From an uncultured Oscillospiraceae bacterium (GTDB lineage: Bacteria > Bacillota > Clostridia > Oscillospirales > Acutalibacteraceae): a stretch of DNA of 64,000 nt. Positions 17,506-24,416 of the stretch are shown piece by piece. Under the pieces are notes generated by a model that ran no database searches, was not told the origin of the DNA, and worked only from the letters and a program-made list of their open reading frames with translations. The stretch's first letter is position 1. Each line of letters begins with the position of its first letter. The position numbers and the translations under genes are program-made. The DNA is taken from positions 62,001 through 126,000 of the forward strand of contig URFL01000004.1 in the NCBI GenBank assembly GCA_900547105.1, given 5' to 3'.

Positions 17506-18162
17506 TTATTCCTGCTTTTGTTTTTGCCGTCGCTTCACCGCCAGCAAACACAGCACCAGCACCGACCAGATTCCCAGCAACACGGCATACGGTCGCCAAC
17601 CATCCCGCTCGCCGGTTTTCGGCGCTGCCGGATCTTCCGGTGCAGCGGGCAGCTCCTCCGCCCGGAACTGCCAGTCGAGATACCCGACAGCGTCTTGAAA
17701 GTCGTTGCCGATGTCGCCCGACACCCGCAGGGTCAGATCCAGATCAATGCTGCCGCCGGCGTATATCGTACCGAGGCACACCCAATCGGTCAACCCGGCA
17801 GTCTGGTCGGCGGGCGCCTCGAACAGAGGGATACTCCCCCGCGGTCGCACGCAAAGCTGCAACCGGGACAACAGCGCCCGCGAATCGGGGCGCGCGCCCA
17901 AGCTTCGCAGATACAGCTTCGCCTTGCCGTCGGCGGCAGTATTGCGCACGGTGACGGTTTGGGTGCGGATGTCGCCGGGCATCAGCCCTTTAAAGCTGTC
18001 AAACAAGTCGGTGGGGGCATGGTCGCTGCCGGGTGCAAACACCAGCGACCGCGCAGCGCTGTCGTAGATCACAGTAGAATCAGCGCATACCGACCACGCA
18101 CCGACGGCAACCACCAGCAGTGTGAGCATCCATCCCGCCAGCCGTTTTGCTGTTTTTCTCAT
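17506..18162 (-). CDS. Exported protein with PKTG sortase-like tail
   Basis: A 218-residue surface protein of unknown function. N-terminal signal peptide MRKTAKRLAGWMLTLLVVAV; a body with LFDSFKGLMPGDIRTQTVTV and AKLYLRSLG, a pattern seen in SipW-associated exported proteins; and a C-terminal sorting-type tail: PAAPKTG, then the hydrophobic stretch PYAVLLGIWSVLVLCLLAV and KRRQKQKQE. The PKTG resembles LPXTG variants and suggests covalent wall attachment, but no sortase gene is in the window. The start overlaps the preceding gene by four bases (ATGA) and is the last gene of the operon. It could cap or anchor the fibre or adhesin encoded upstream. Confidence 0.75.
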   Translation of the reverse strand: MRKTAKRLAGWMLTLLVVAVGAWSVCADSTVIYDSAARSLVFAPGSDHAPTDLFDSFKGLMPGDIRTQTVTVRNTAADGKAKLYLRSLGARPDSRALLSRLQLCVRPRGSIPLFEAPADQTAGLTDWVCLGTIYAGGSIDLDLTLRVSGDIGNDFQDAVGYLDWQFRAEELPAAPEDPAAPKTGERDGWRPYAVLLGIWSVLVLCLLAVKRRQKQKQE

Positions 18163-18761
18163 GCGCCGGTCACCTCCCCAGCGATGCGTCCATTTTCCAG
18201 CCGCACGCCCCATGCCTGGGTCACGGCATCGGCGGGTGCCGCCTGCACCGCACCGGACACGATCTCCACCGACAGATGGTATCCCTCCGGCACCACTGCG
18301 CCCGATGTTAGCCGGCAAGAGGCAATCAGCACCGGTGTTTGTGCGCCCGGCGCGACCGGCGCGACGCAATACCATGTGTCACCCAGACGCAGCCAGCCGG
18401 AATCCTCCGCCAGCGTGAGGGTGTAGTCCACGCCCTCGCGCGGCACCGCTGCCGTCACCGTTTGGTCGGCGGCATCCGCATCCCGCATCCAGGTCACCTG
18501 GATGCGGGCACGGATATACGCATCGGTGGCACCGGTGTTTTGGATGAACACATCGCGTTTGACATTATTTTCAAAGGTTTCCACCACACGGCACGCCACC
18601 GCGGCGGGAGAAAACACATTTTCCGCCGGATCGGTGCGCGCCGCCAAAAACGCCAGTGTGCCGCCGACCGCGATTCCGACCGTCAGCAGCGCCGTCAAAG
18701 CCACCGTCAGCAGCCGCCCCGCGCGGTGCTGTCGCCACAGCGCGGCGATTCGTATACTCAT
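18159..18761 (-). CDS. SipW-dependent-type exported protein
   Basis: A 200-residue TasA/camelysin-like exported protein. The N-terminal hydrophobic segment LLTVALTALLTVGIAVGGTLAFLAARTDPAENVFSP ends in the GGTLAFL...(T/V)xN.F pattern that marks substrates of SipW-type signal peptidases. The body has NTGATDAYIRARIQVTW and GYHLSVEIVSGAVQAAPADA, similar to the beta-rich fold of the other three family members in the operon. It lies between the 899-residue adhesin (15 bases) and the PKTG protein (4-base overlap). It may be a minor or tip subunit; that is inference. Confidence 0.75.
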   Translation of the reverse strand: MSIRIAALWRQHRAGRLLTVALTALLTVGIAVGGTLAFLAARTDPAENVFSPAAVACRVVETFENNVKRDVFIQNTGATDAYIRARIQVTWMRDADAADQTVTAAVPREGVDYTLTLAEDSGWLRLGDTWYCVAPVAPGAQTPVLIASCRLTSGAVVPEGYHLSVEIVSGAVQAAPADAVTQAWGVRLENGRIAGEVTGA

Positions 18762-18776
18762 AAGGTTTCTTCCTCC

Positions 18777-21476
18777 TTACGCATCGGCATCAAACACATT
18801 GACCCGGTAATGGCTGCCGTCCAACCAGCAGGATTGTGTGCGATCATTTTGAAAGGTCAGGCGACCGCCCTGCGCCGTCAGTGTTACCGTTTGGGCGGCT
18901 TGATCCGGGCGATAGCGCCACGACCAATCGGTTTGCTCGGTCACGGTGTAGCGTCCCAGCGGCAGATCGGTCACGGTGGTTCGGCCGTTGCCGTGCACCG
19001 TGATGGTCAGATCCACCCTGCTGGTGGGCGTCTCCGCCCCCTGCACACGGAACACAAAGGTGGCGTATTCGTCCACCGGCTGCGCACCGCTTTTTTGCAC
19101 CGTCAGCGAGGCGTACAACGGATCGTACACAAACACCAGCCGGTTTTGGGTGTCATCCGCCGACAGATCCCGCGTGATACTGTACTGGCGCGGGGCGTAG
19201 TGCGGAATCGGCAGGTATGATTCGGTCACGGTGGAGCAATCGGTGGTTTTGGGCACCGGCGGCAGCAGATCGCGACCGTCCGCATCCTGATAACAAACGG
19301 TGTATCGCGCCTGCACGGCGGGAGTATAGTAGAACACGATCTCCTGATTCATCTTTTGGATGACCACGCTGGTGCTGGTCGCGGCGGGATAATAGCGCTG
19401 CTGCTCAGCTGGCGGAACCAGATCCAGTGCCGCGCCCATTTTGGCTTTTTCGGTCACGGTGGTACCGATCATCACCGTTTGGGTGCGATCGCTCGCCACC
19501 CGCTCGATGGTTCCCGCTTTGTAGTAATGCACCGTGTAGGTCACCGCCTGCGGTTCGGAAAATTTGGGATACAGGTCATAGTTTCGGGTAATGGGCATGG
19601 TGTAGGAAAACGGTTTTTCCACCCCGCCGTCCTGATAAAACCAGCCCACAAACGCATAGCCATCCCGCGCGGGGTCTTGCGGCGCGGTGGCGAGTGTGTA
19701 TTTTTCGATATTCTCCTGCCGCCCGTTGTAGCCGGTGTAGGTGTACAGCGTAGTTTTGTTCTCACGATAGGTGGTCACGGTGTACAAACCGTTGACCCAC
19801 TTGGCGTACAGCGCGACATTGTGCGCCGGCATCGCGTGCGCCGCCGGATCGTACCGTTCACCGGTGCATTCGGGGTTTTGGTACCACCCGACAAACACGG
19901 CATCCCGCTCGAGCGCCTCCGGCTTTTTTGTCGGGGTGTAATCGTAGCGCCCCAGCGGCTGCTGATACGGCACCTGGTGGGTGCTGTCCGGTGTGCTATG
20001 GCTGGCGGAATAAAACGCCAGCGTGTACCGGCTGCGCTTATAATAGAATTTCGCGCCGTTGCACGATTTTCCCAGTGCGGTGCCGTGATCATAGGTAAAG
20101 CCCTCAAAATCGTAGCGATCCTCTTCGGTGACCACAAGCCCTATTCCGGAAAAGGTGACGCGGAAAATCTCGGTGTACTGACCGTTCAGATCTTCGGCGT
20201 AGTAGGTCATGGTGTAGGTGAACCAACCGCCATTCACCTTTTTATAATAGGTGATATTTTCCGACGGCATCACCCCGATATAGTTGGTGTAGGGTCCCTC
20301 GCCGTTTCTGTTCTTCGTCCAGCAATTGCCGTCCGCGTTGTCCACCACCGTCCGGTATCGGGCGGCAATATCCGCACCCCACCGCGCGGTAATGGTGCCA
20401 TAATCGTCCTTTTTGGAATAGGTTTCGCGAAAACGCAGCGTGAATTCCCGGCGGGTGAAATACACATTCAGCACCGCGGAGCCGTCGACGCTCACCGTAA
20501 CGGTGTCGCTTTTTTCATACGCCCACAGGGTTTTGCCGGGATGCAGCGCCGCCATGGTGCGTTCGTCCCAGCTCACCGACTGACCCACCTGCCCCTGTTT
20601 TGCGCCCGATCGGATATAGGAATATCCGTTGTCGTTGGCGTTTTGACCCCAGATCACGATGGTGTAGTCCGACTGCGACTGTACAGGCTGCCACGCCGCA
20701 CGGTAGGTCGCGTTTTCGGTGACGGTGAGCGTATCCGACAGCAGCGGTTCCCACCCCAAAAAGCGGTAGCCCTTGCGGGTGGGGGCAGCGATGGTGTCCG
20801 CCCGGACGACGGTGCCGTATTTGGCGTAGATCGGTTCGGGACCGTTCACGCCGCCGTTCACAGCAAAGGTAACGGTGTAGTATTCGCGGTCGTAATAAAT
20901 TTTCACAACGGTGGTGCCGTCGGCGGCTACCGTCGTTTGCGGCACCCCTTTGCAGCGAAAGCCCGCCCGTCGCTGCGCCACCGCTTCGGTATAAGCGTCG
21001 ATATCGCCGGTCAGCGTTTCCACCACCGGTTGGTCGGTATAGCCGTCGTCGTTCAGATTTTGATAGTAATGCTCCACGGTATAGCTCGTTTGCCCCGCGA
21101 CATAAAACAGCGTCACCGTGACATCCTCGTTCACCGCCGCCAGATGGAAACACAGACTGTACCCGCGATCATCGTTTTGCTGCAGCACAATGCTTTCGCT
21201 TAACCCCCGCGCTTTGTCCGCGGGGATGGTATAGTTCAGCAGCACCGGCACATCCACGATCTTTTGGAACGCGGCTCCTTTGGCGAGCTGCGCGCCATAT
21301 GGCTGCGCCACCATGTTTTTATCCGCTTCATAAACAAAATTGACCGTCACCGTCACGGTGCCATCCGCCGCTGCGCGGGCGGCTCCCCCGCCCAGCGGAA
21401 ACGACAGCGCCGTCAACACCAGACACAACCCCAGCGCCAACATTTTATACAGTGCTCCATGGCGTATCCCTTTCAT
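18777..21476 (-). CDS. Large secreted adhesin with InlB-type and MucBP-like repeats
   Basis: An 899-residue exported protein. Signal peptide MLALGLCLVLTALSFPLGG, cleaved near ARAAA. The body is a string of small surface modules: MucBP-like units (SYTVEHYYQNLNDDGYTDQ; VTYTVHYYKAGTIERVASD; ARYTVCYQDADGRDLLPPV) and InlB B-repeat/Flg_new units (YTVTFAVNGG...GYRFLGWEP; VFVGWYQNPECTGERYDP; YAFVGWFYQDGG). The last 120 residues (SLTVQKSGAQPVDEYATFVF...RYTVTEQTDWSW) are a Cna-B/DUF5979-like prealbumin domain. There is no LPXTG or membrane anchor at the end. The start follows AGGAGG. It probably binds mucin, glycans or the fibre subunits made by the same operon; the ligand is unknown. Confidence 0.8.
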   Translation of the reverse strand: MKGIRHGALYKMLALGLCLVLTALSFPLGGGAARAAADGTVTVTVNFVYEADKNMVAQPYGAQLAKGAAFQKIVDVPVLLNYTIPADKARGLSESIVLQQNDDRGYSLCFHLAAVNEDVTVTLFYVAGQTSYTVEHYYQNLNDDGYTDQPVVETLTGDIDAYTEAVAQRRAGFRCKGVPQTTVAADGTTVVKIYYDREYYTVTFAVNGGVNGPEPIYAKYGTVVRADTIAAPTRKGYRFLGWEPLLSDTLTVTENATYRAAWQPVQSQSDYTIVIWGQNANDNGYSYIRSGAKQGQVGQSVSWDERTMAALHPGKTLWAYEKSDTVTVSVDGSAVLNVYFTRREFTLRFRETYSKKDDYGTITARWGADIAARYRTVVDNADGNCWTKNRNGEGPYTNYIGVMPSENITYYKKVNGGWFTYTMTYYAEDLNGQYTEIFRVTFSGIGLVVTEEDRYDFEGFTYDHGTALGKSCNGAKFYYKRSRYTLAFYSASHSTPDSTHQVPYQQPLGRYDYTPTKKPEALERDAVFVGWYQNPECTGERYDPAAHAMPAHNVALYAKWVNGLYTVTTYRENKTTLYTYTGYNGRQENIEKYTLATAPQDPARDGYAFVGWFYQDGGVEKPFSYTMPITRNYDLYPKFSEPQAVTYTVHYYKAGTIERVASDRTQTVMIGTTVTEKAKMGAALDLVPPAEQQRYYPAATSTSVVIQKMNQEIVFYYTPAVQARYTVCYQDADGRDLLPPVPKTTDCSTVTESYLPIPHYAPRQYSITRDLSADDTQNRLVFVYDPLYASLTVQKSGAQPVDEYATFVFRVQGAETPTSRVDLTITVHGNGRTTVTDLPLGRYTVTEQTDWSWRYRPDQAAQTVTLTAQGGRLTFQNDRTQSCWLDGSHYRVNVFDADA

Positions 21477-21517
21477 TCCGATCCCTCCTGCTGTTATTGC
21501 TGTGATGTTCCCCCAGA

Positions 21518-21561
21518 CCACAGGAGAACGTCCGAAGACCCGTTCGGGCGTTCTCCTGTGG
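21518..21561 (-). other. Strong intercistronic hairpin
   Basis: CCACAGGAGAACG (21518-21530) pairs with CGTTCTCCTGTGG (21549-21561), and the loop adds CCGAA/TTCGG, giving about 19 consecutive pairs around a six-base loop. No U-run follows on the minus strand, so it does not look like an intrinsic terminator. It separates the small exported subunits from the large adhesin in the operon. Confidence 0.7.
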
Positions 21562-21562
21562 C

Positions 21563-21584
21563 ATGCACCCCCGCCGGGGTGCAT
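21563..21584 (-). other. Second intercistronic hairpin
   Basis: ATGCACCCC and GGGGTGCAT form a perfect 9-bp stem around CGCC, one base away from the longer hairpin. No U-run follows. Together the two hairpins fill half of the 123-base gap between the genes. Confidence 0.65.
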
Positions 21585-21599
21585 AGCCAACCGCGCGCT

Positions 21600-22250
21600 T
21601 TACGCGGCGTCGAACGCGGCAAACGCCGCTTCCCAATTGGCAAAGCCGTCCTGTTGGATGGCTTGCGCCGTCACATCAATCGCCCGGAACTGCGCGGCGC
21701 TGTCGTTGTCGATACCGGTGGGCACCTGCACCGTGCAGAACATCGCCGTGGTGTCCGCTCCCGCCGCCAACACGCCGTCATATTTCAGCACAAATTTGGC
21801 ATCCTGCTGCGCATCGGTGAACACATCACCGCGCTGCACCCCCACGACCGACCAACCGTCGCCCAGCTCATCCACCAGCAGCTCCAGCGCCGCGCCGTAA
21901 TCCGCGCTCGGGAACTCCGCGGCAAACGCCGGAAAATACCGGGATACCATATGCACCCAGTCGCTTACATTCACCGTTGTGCGTACATACGCGCCATTGG
22001 CACCGGTGTTGTGCACGACCGGATCCTTGGTTACCACCGCGCCCGGATACACCGCATAGGTGTTGGCGGTCACGCGGTCGCCGTTCGGATTTTGTACATC
22101 GGTTTCGTCCAGCGCAATCCGCACATTGCCCATGGTGAACACGTTGGCGGCGGTTTTGGTATCGGTAAAATACGCCAGCGAAGCCCCCGCCAGCGAGGTA
22201 ACCGCGACGATGGCTCCCGCCGCCGCAGCCATGATTTTTTGTTTATTCAT
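21600..22250 (-). CDS. TasA/camelysin-like SipW-dependent exported protein
   Basis: A 216-residue protein with signal segment MNKQKIMAAAAGAIVAVTSLAGASLAYFTDTKTAANVF; the LAYFTDT...N.F pattern is the hallmark of TasA/CalY-family proteins processed by SipW. The body, GNVRIALDETDVQNPNGDRV and VVHNTGANGAYVRTTVNV, matches the jelly-roll-like fold of TasA fibre subunits. The start follows AAAGGAAGAG. It is the closest of the four relatives to classic TasA and a likely major matrix-fibre subunit; this is inferred from family resemblance. Confidence 0.83.
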   Translation of the reverse strand: MNKQKIMAAAAGAIVAVTSLAGASLAYFTDTKTAANVFTMGNVRIALDETDVQNPNGDRVTANTYAVYPGAVVTKDPVVHNTGANGAYVRTTVNVSDWVHMVSRYFPAFAAEFPSADYGAALELLVDELGDGWSVVGVQRGDVFTDAQQDAKFVLKYDGVLAAGADTTAMFCTVQVPTGIDNDSAAQFRAIDVTAQAIQQDGFANWEAAFAAFDAA

Positions 22251-22270
22251 AGTTTCTCTTCCTTTCCGGT

Positions 22271-22813
22271 TCAGCCGTTGCGGTTCGCCCACGCGGCAGC
22301 GGCGGTGGTCATGTTGTCCTGCTGCACCGCATACGCTGTGAAGGACAAGGTCGGATTGGTGAAGCTTTCGGCGGTCAGCTGCTCTTTGGTCACGGTATCC
22401 CGCACGGTGACACAGTCGTTTTTCAGCACCGCGAACGATTGGTCGGCAACCCCCGCCGCGACCGTGCGGTAGTACACGCCTGTTTCATCGGGCAGTGCTG
22501 TCCAGCCGTCCGCGATGGCGGTAGTCATAAAGCGGTCAAAGTTTGCCGACGGCTGCATTTGCACAAACAGCCAGCAAGCCTCCGACCCTGCTTTGACGGT
22601 CACCTTGGGGTCTTTGGCGATGGTGTTCCCCGGTACCATTTTGTAGGTGCTGCCGGTGGTTTCCGCCAAGGTGATGTTGATGTCGCCCACCGTAAAGGTG
22701 TTTTGCACGGTTTGGGTTTTGGCGCTCAGCCACGCCAATGTACCGCCCACGGTGCAGCACAGCACCAGCAGTACCGCCGCCACGGTCGCGATTGTTTTCT
22801 TCTTCATTTTCAT
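22271..22813 (-). CDS. SipW-dependent exported protein
   Basis: A 180-residue relative of the neighbouring genes. Signal segment MKMKKKTIATVAAVLLVLCCTVGGTLAWLSAKTQTVQNTF, with the GGTLAWL...NTF processing pattern. The body reads GDINITLAETTGSTYKMVPG and NTIAKDPKVTVKAGSEACWLFVQM, and the C-terminus TLSFTAYAVQQDNMTTAAAAW is similar to the 195-residue neighbour (IKVTAYAIQADGFATAAQAW), indicating duplication. Spacing to neighbours is 20-30 bases with clear ribosome sites. Probably a fibre or matrix component. Confidence 0.78.
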   Translation of the reverse strand: MKMKKKTIATVAAVLLVLCCTVGGTLAWLSAKTQTVQNTFTVGDINITLAETTGSTYKMVPGNTIAKDPKVTVKAGSEACWLFVQMQPSANFDRFMTTAIADGWTALPDETGVYYRTVAAGVADQSFAVLKNDCVTVRDTVTKEQLTAESFTNPTLSFTAYAVQQDNMTTAAAAWANRNG

Positions 22814-22842
22814 AATCTAACCCCTCCTGTTGGAATCACGCC

Positions 22843-23430
22843 TTAGGCAGTAAAGGCACCGGCCGTCCACGCCTGCGCGGCGGTGGCAAAGCCGTCCGCC
22901 TGGATCGCATAGGCGGTCACTTTGATGGATGCGTTGGCGAAAGCATCCAGTGCCACATCGTTTTTCAGAGCAAATGACTGGAACACCGCGTAGTCCACGG
23001 CATTCGCACCGGTTTTGGGCACCTGTTTGTAATACACGCCGGCAACACCCTCCAGCGCTGTCCAGCCGTTGGCGGCGATCTGGGACGCGATGGTGGGGCC
23101 GCCCTCCGCCGTCGACAGCCCGTTTTCCACCTTCACAAACAACCAGCTTGCTTCGCTGTTCGCCGCCAGATGCACCGTCGGATCTTTTTGGTAGCTGTGA
23201 CCGGGAATCAGCTTGTAGCGGTTGGCTTTGACGCGCGCGCCATCCTGCGCGGTGCCGTATTCGTCTACCGGCTGTTCATCCAGCGTGATGGCAACCTTGC
23301 CGATGGTGAAGGTGTTGGTGACGGCATCCTGTGATTTTAAGTACGCCAGCGTACCCAGCACAGAGGTGACCGCCAACAGCACGGCACACACAGACAGAAT
23401 CAGCACTTTGGTCATTGTTTTTGCTTTCAT
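22843..23430 (-). CDS. SipW-dependent exported protein
   Basis: A 195-residue protein. Signal segment LILSVCAVLLAVTSVLGTLAYLKSQDAVTNTF, with the GTLAYL...TNTF pattern. Body: GKVAITLDEQPVDEYGTAQD, RYKLIPGHSYQKDPTVHLAA, EASWLFVKVENG and a C-terminal IKVTAYAIQADGFATAAQAW shared with the next gene. It directly follows the SipW peptidase gene, which presumably processes it. The start follows GGAGGGTA. Function as a matrix or fibre subunit is inferred from family and context. Confidence 0.8.
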   Translation of the reverse strand: MKAKTMTKVLILSVCAVLLAVTSVLGTLAYLKSQDAVTNTFTIGKVAITLDEQPVDEYGTAQDGARVKANRYKLIPGHSYQKDPTVHLAANSEASWLFVKVENGLSTAEGGPTIASQIAANGWTALEGVAGVYYKQVPKTGANAVDYAVFQSFALKNDVALDAFANASIKVTAYAIQADGFATAAQAWTAGAFTA

Positions 23431-23456
23431 TGAACCATACCCTCCAAAAAAATTTT

Positions 23457-24014
23457 TTATATATGGGAGCCTTGCGGCGTAACCCCCTGGTTGGCTTGTT
23501 GCGGCAGCGCGGTGCGTTTGCGCCCGGCAGGAAGCACAAGAAAAACGACCAGCCCGGCGACAACGCCGATCGCCATATACGAGCCGGGCGGCGATTGCAG
23601 CGCCGTCGCCACATAACCCATGTACGGAATGGCAAAGGCCGGTTGACCGAGCACATTGCGGGCGTGTACCGGTGCGCCGTCCGGCGCGTCGTTGGCATCG
23701 CCCTGGGTGCGGAAGCGGACTACCGTCGCATCCTCCGGATCCGGCAGCACATCCACAATGCGGTGGGTCACCACGGTGTTTTCATCCAGCAAAAAAGTGA
23801 TGGCATCCCCTTTTTGCAGCGTGGCGGTGTCCACCGACCGCACATACAGCAGCGAACCGGTAGGATAGGTCGGCTGCATCGAGCCGGACAGCACCGCATA
23901 AGGGTGCAGTCCCACCAGCCGCACCCCCGCCAGCAACATCGCCAGCAGCACAGCCACTCCTGCAAACACCGTGGACAGCACCCGCCCCACGCGCCGCCAA
24001 AACAAAGCTGTCAT
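23457..24014 (-). CDS. sipW: SipW-type (ER-type) signal peptidase I
   Basis: Membrane protease that matures TasA-family proteins. The 185 residues have a first membrane segment (VFAGVAVLLAMLLAGVRLVGL), the catalytic serine in AVLSGSMQPTYPTGSLL, and THRIVDV where the archaeal/ER-type enzymes carry a histidine instead of the lysine of ordinary bacterial signal peptidases. GDANDAPDG supplies the conserved aspartate region, and a second membrane segment (AIGVVAGLVVFLVLPAG) is near the end. The start follows GGAGAGAG; the frame is open upstream without support. It is the first gene of a seven-gene operon that includes four candidate substrates. Confidence 0.88.
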   Translation of the reverse strand: MTALFWRRVGRVLSTVFAGVAVLLAMLLAGVRLVGLHPYAVLSGSMQPTYPTGSLLYVRSVDTATLQKGDAITFLLDENTVVTHRIVDVLPDPEDATVVRFRTQGDANDAPDGAPVHARNVLGQPAFAIPYMGYVATALQSPPGSYMAIGVVAGLVVFLVLPAGRKRTALPQQANQGVTPQGSHI

Positions 24015-24190
24015 ATTTTCTCTCTCCTTTTCCGGGCGCACAGGCGCACTCTCCATACCTATGTTGCCGAACAACCGCCGGTGCACACCAAAGGCATGTG
24101 TATGAACCGATCGGGCGGAATAGTCTCTCTACGGCAAAGGCAATCCAGAGTTTGCCACATTCACGCGCCTTTCATACAAGCAACTTGGCT

Positions 24191-24226
24191 ATTGTAGTGC
24201 GTTTTGCGCGCCGGTTTTGTCGAAAA
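24191..24226 (-). promoter_or_regulatory. Candidate Spo0A-activated promoter of the sipW operon
   Basis: The minus strand has TACAAT (24196-24191) as -10, with no good -35 hexamer at 17 bases. Instead an extended Spo0A box, TTTTCGACAAAA (24215-24226; TGTCGAA core on the opposite strand), is centred near -37 and puts TCGACA 21 bases from the -10. This is the arrangement known for Spo0A-activated sigma-A promoters such as spoIIG. The rest of 24015-24190 shows only a GGCAAA/TTTGCC stem. Confidence 0.5.
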
Positions 24227-24266
24227 TGGTTTTTTCGATCAAAAAAGCTGAAGCTTTTCGCCGATC

Positions 24267-24279
24267 TTTTTCGACAAAA
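24267..24279. promoter_or_regulatory. Second Spo0A-type box upstream of sipW
   Basis: TTTTTCGACAAAA contains TGTCGAA on the minus strand in the full TTTTGTCGAAAA context. It is inverted relative to the box at 24215-24226, with centres about 52 bases apart, close to five helical turns. Confidence 0.55.
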
Positions 24280-24296
24280 GCCGTATCCCCATACGC

Positions 24297-24336
24297 AAAA
24301 AGCCCGCCCCACGGGTGAAACCGTGAAGCGGGCTTT
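24297..24336 (-). terminator. Distal terminator of the cdaA-cdaR operon
   Basis: AAAGCCCGC and GCGGGCTTT flank a loop with an inner CACGG/CCGTG stem. The minus strand ends the stem with TTTTT. Confidence 0.8.
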
Positions 24337-24356
24337 GATGAAGAACCCCTTAGACA

Positions 24357-24397
24357 GTACAAAAGCGCCTTGCCGGTTCGGCAAAGCGCTTTTGTAT
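24357..24397 (-). terminator. Proximal terminator of the cdaA-cdaR operon
   Basis: ACAAAAGCGC and GCGCTTTTGT form the stem, with an inner TTGCCG/CGGCAA. It lies 20 bases past the cdaR stop, so two terminators stand in tandem and insulate the sipW operon. Confidence 0.8.
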
Positions 24398-24416
24398 GAT
24401 AGAAACGGACAAACCG

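Noticed and set aside
17384..17599. 72-codon N-terminal extension of the GNAT gene
   Set aside because: The frame is open but crosses the terminator of the preceding operon and lacks a ribosome site; a good AAAGGAG precedes ATG 17383.
21518..21561. Intrinsic terminator inside the SipW operon
   Set aside because: The stem is strong, but no U-run follows on the coding strand and the next gene has a good ribosome site without its own promoter.
24090..24170. Cyclic-di-GMP (GEMM) riboswitch before sipW
   Set aside because: GGCAAAC is present but the conserved GACGCAAAGCC and receptor helix are missing; only a simple GGCAAA/TTTGCC stem remains.
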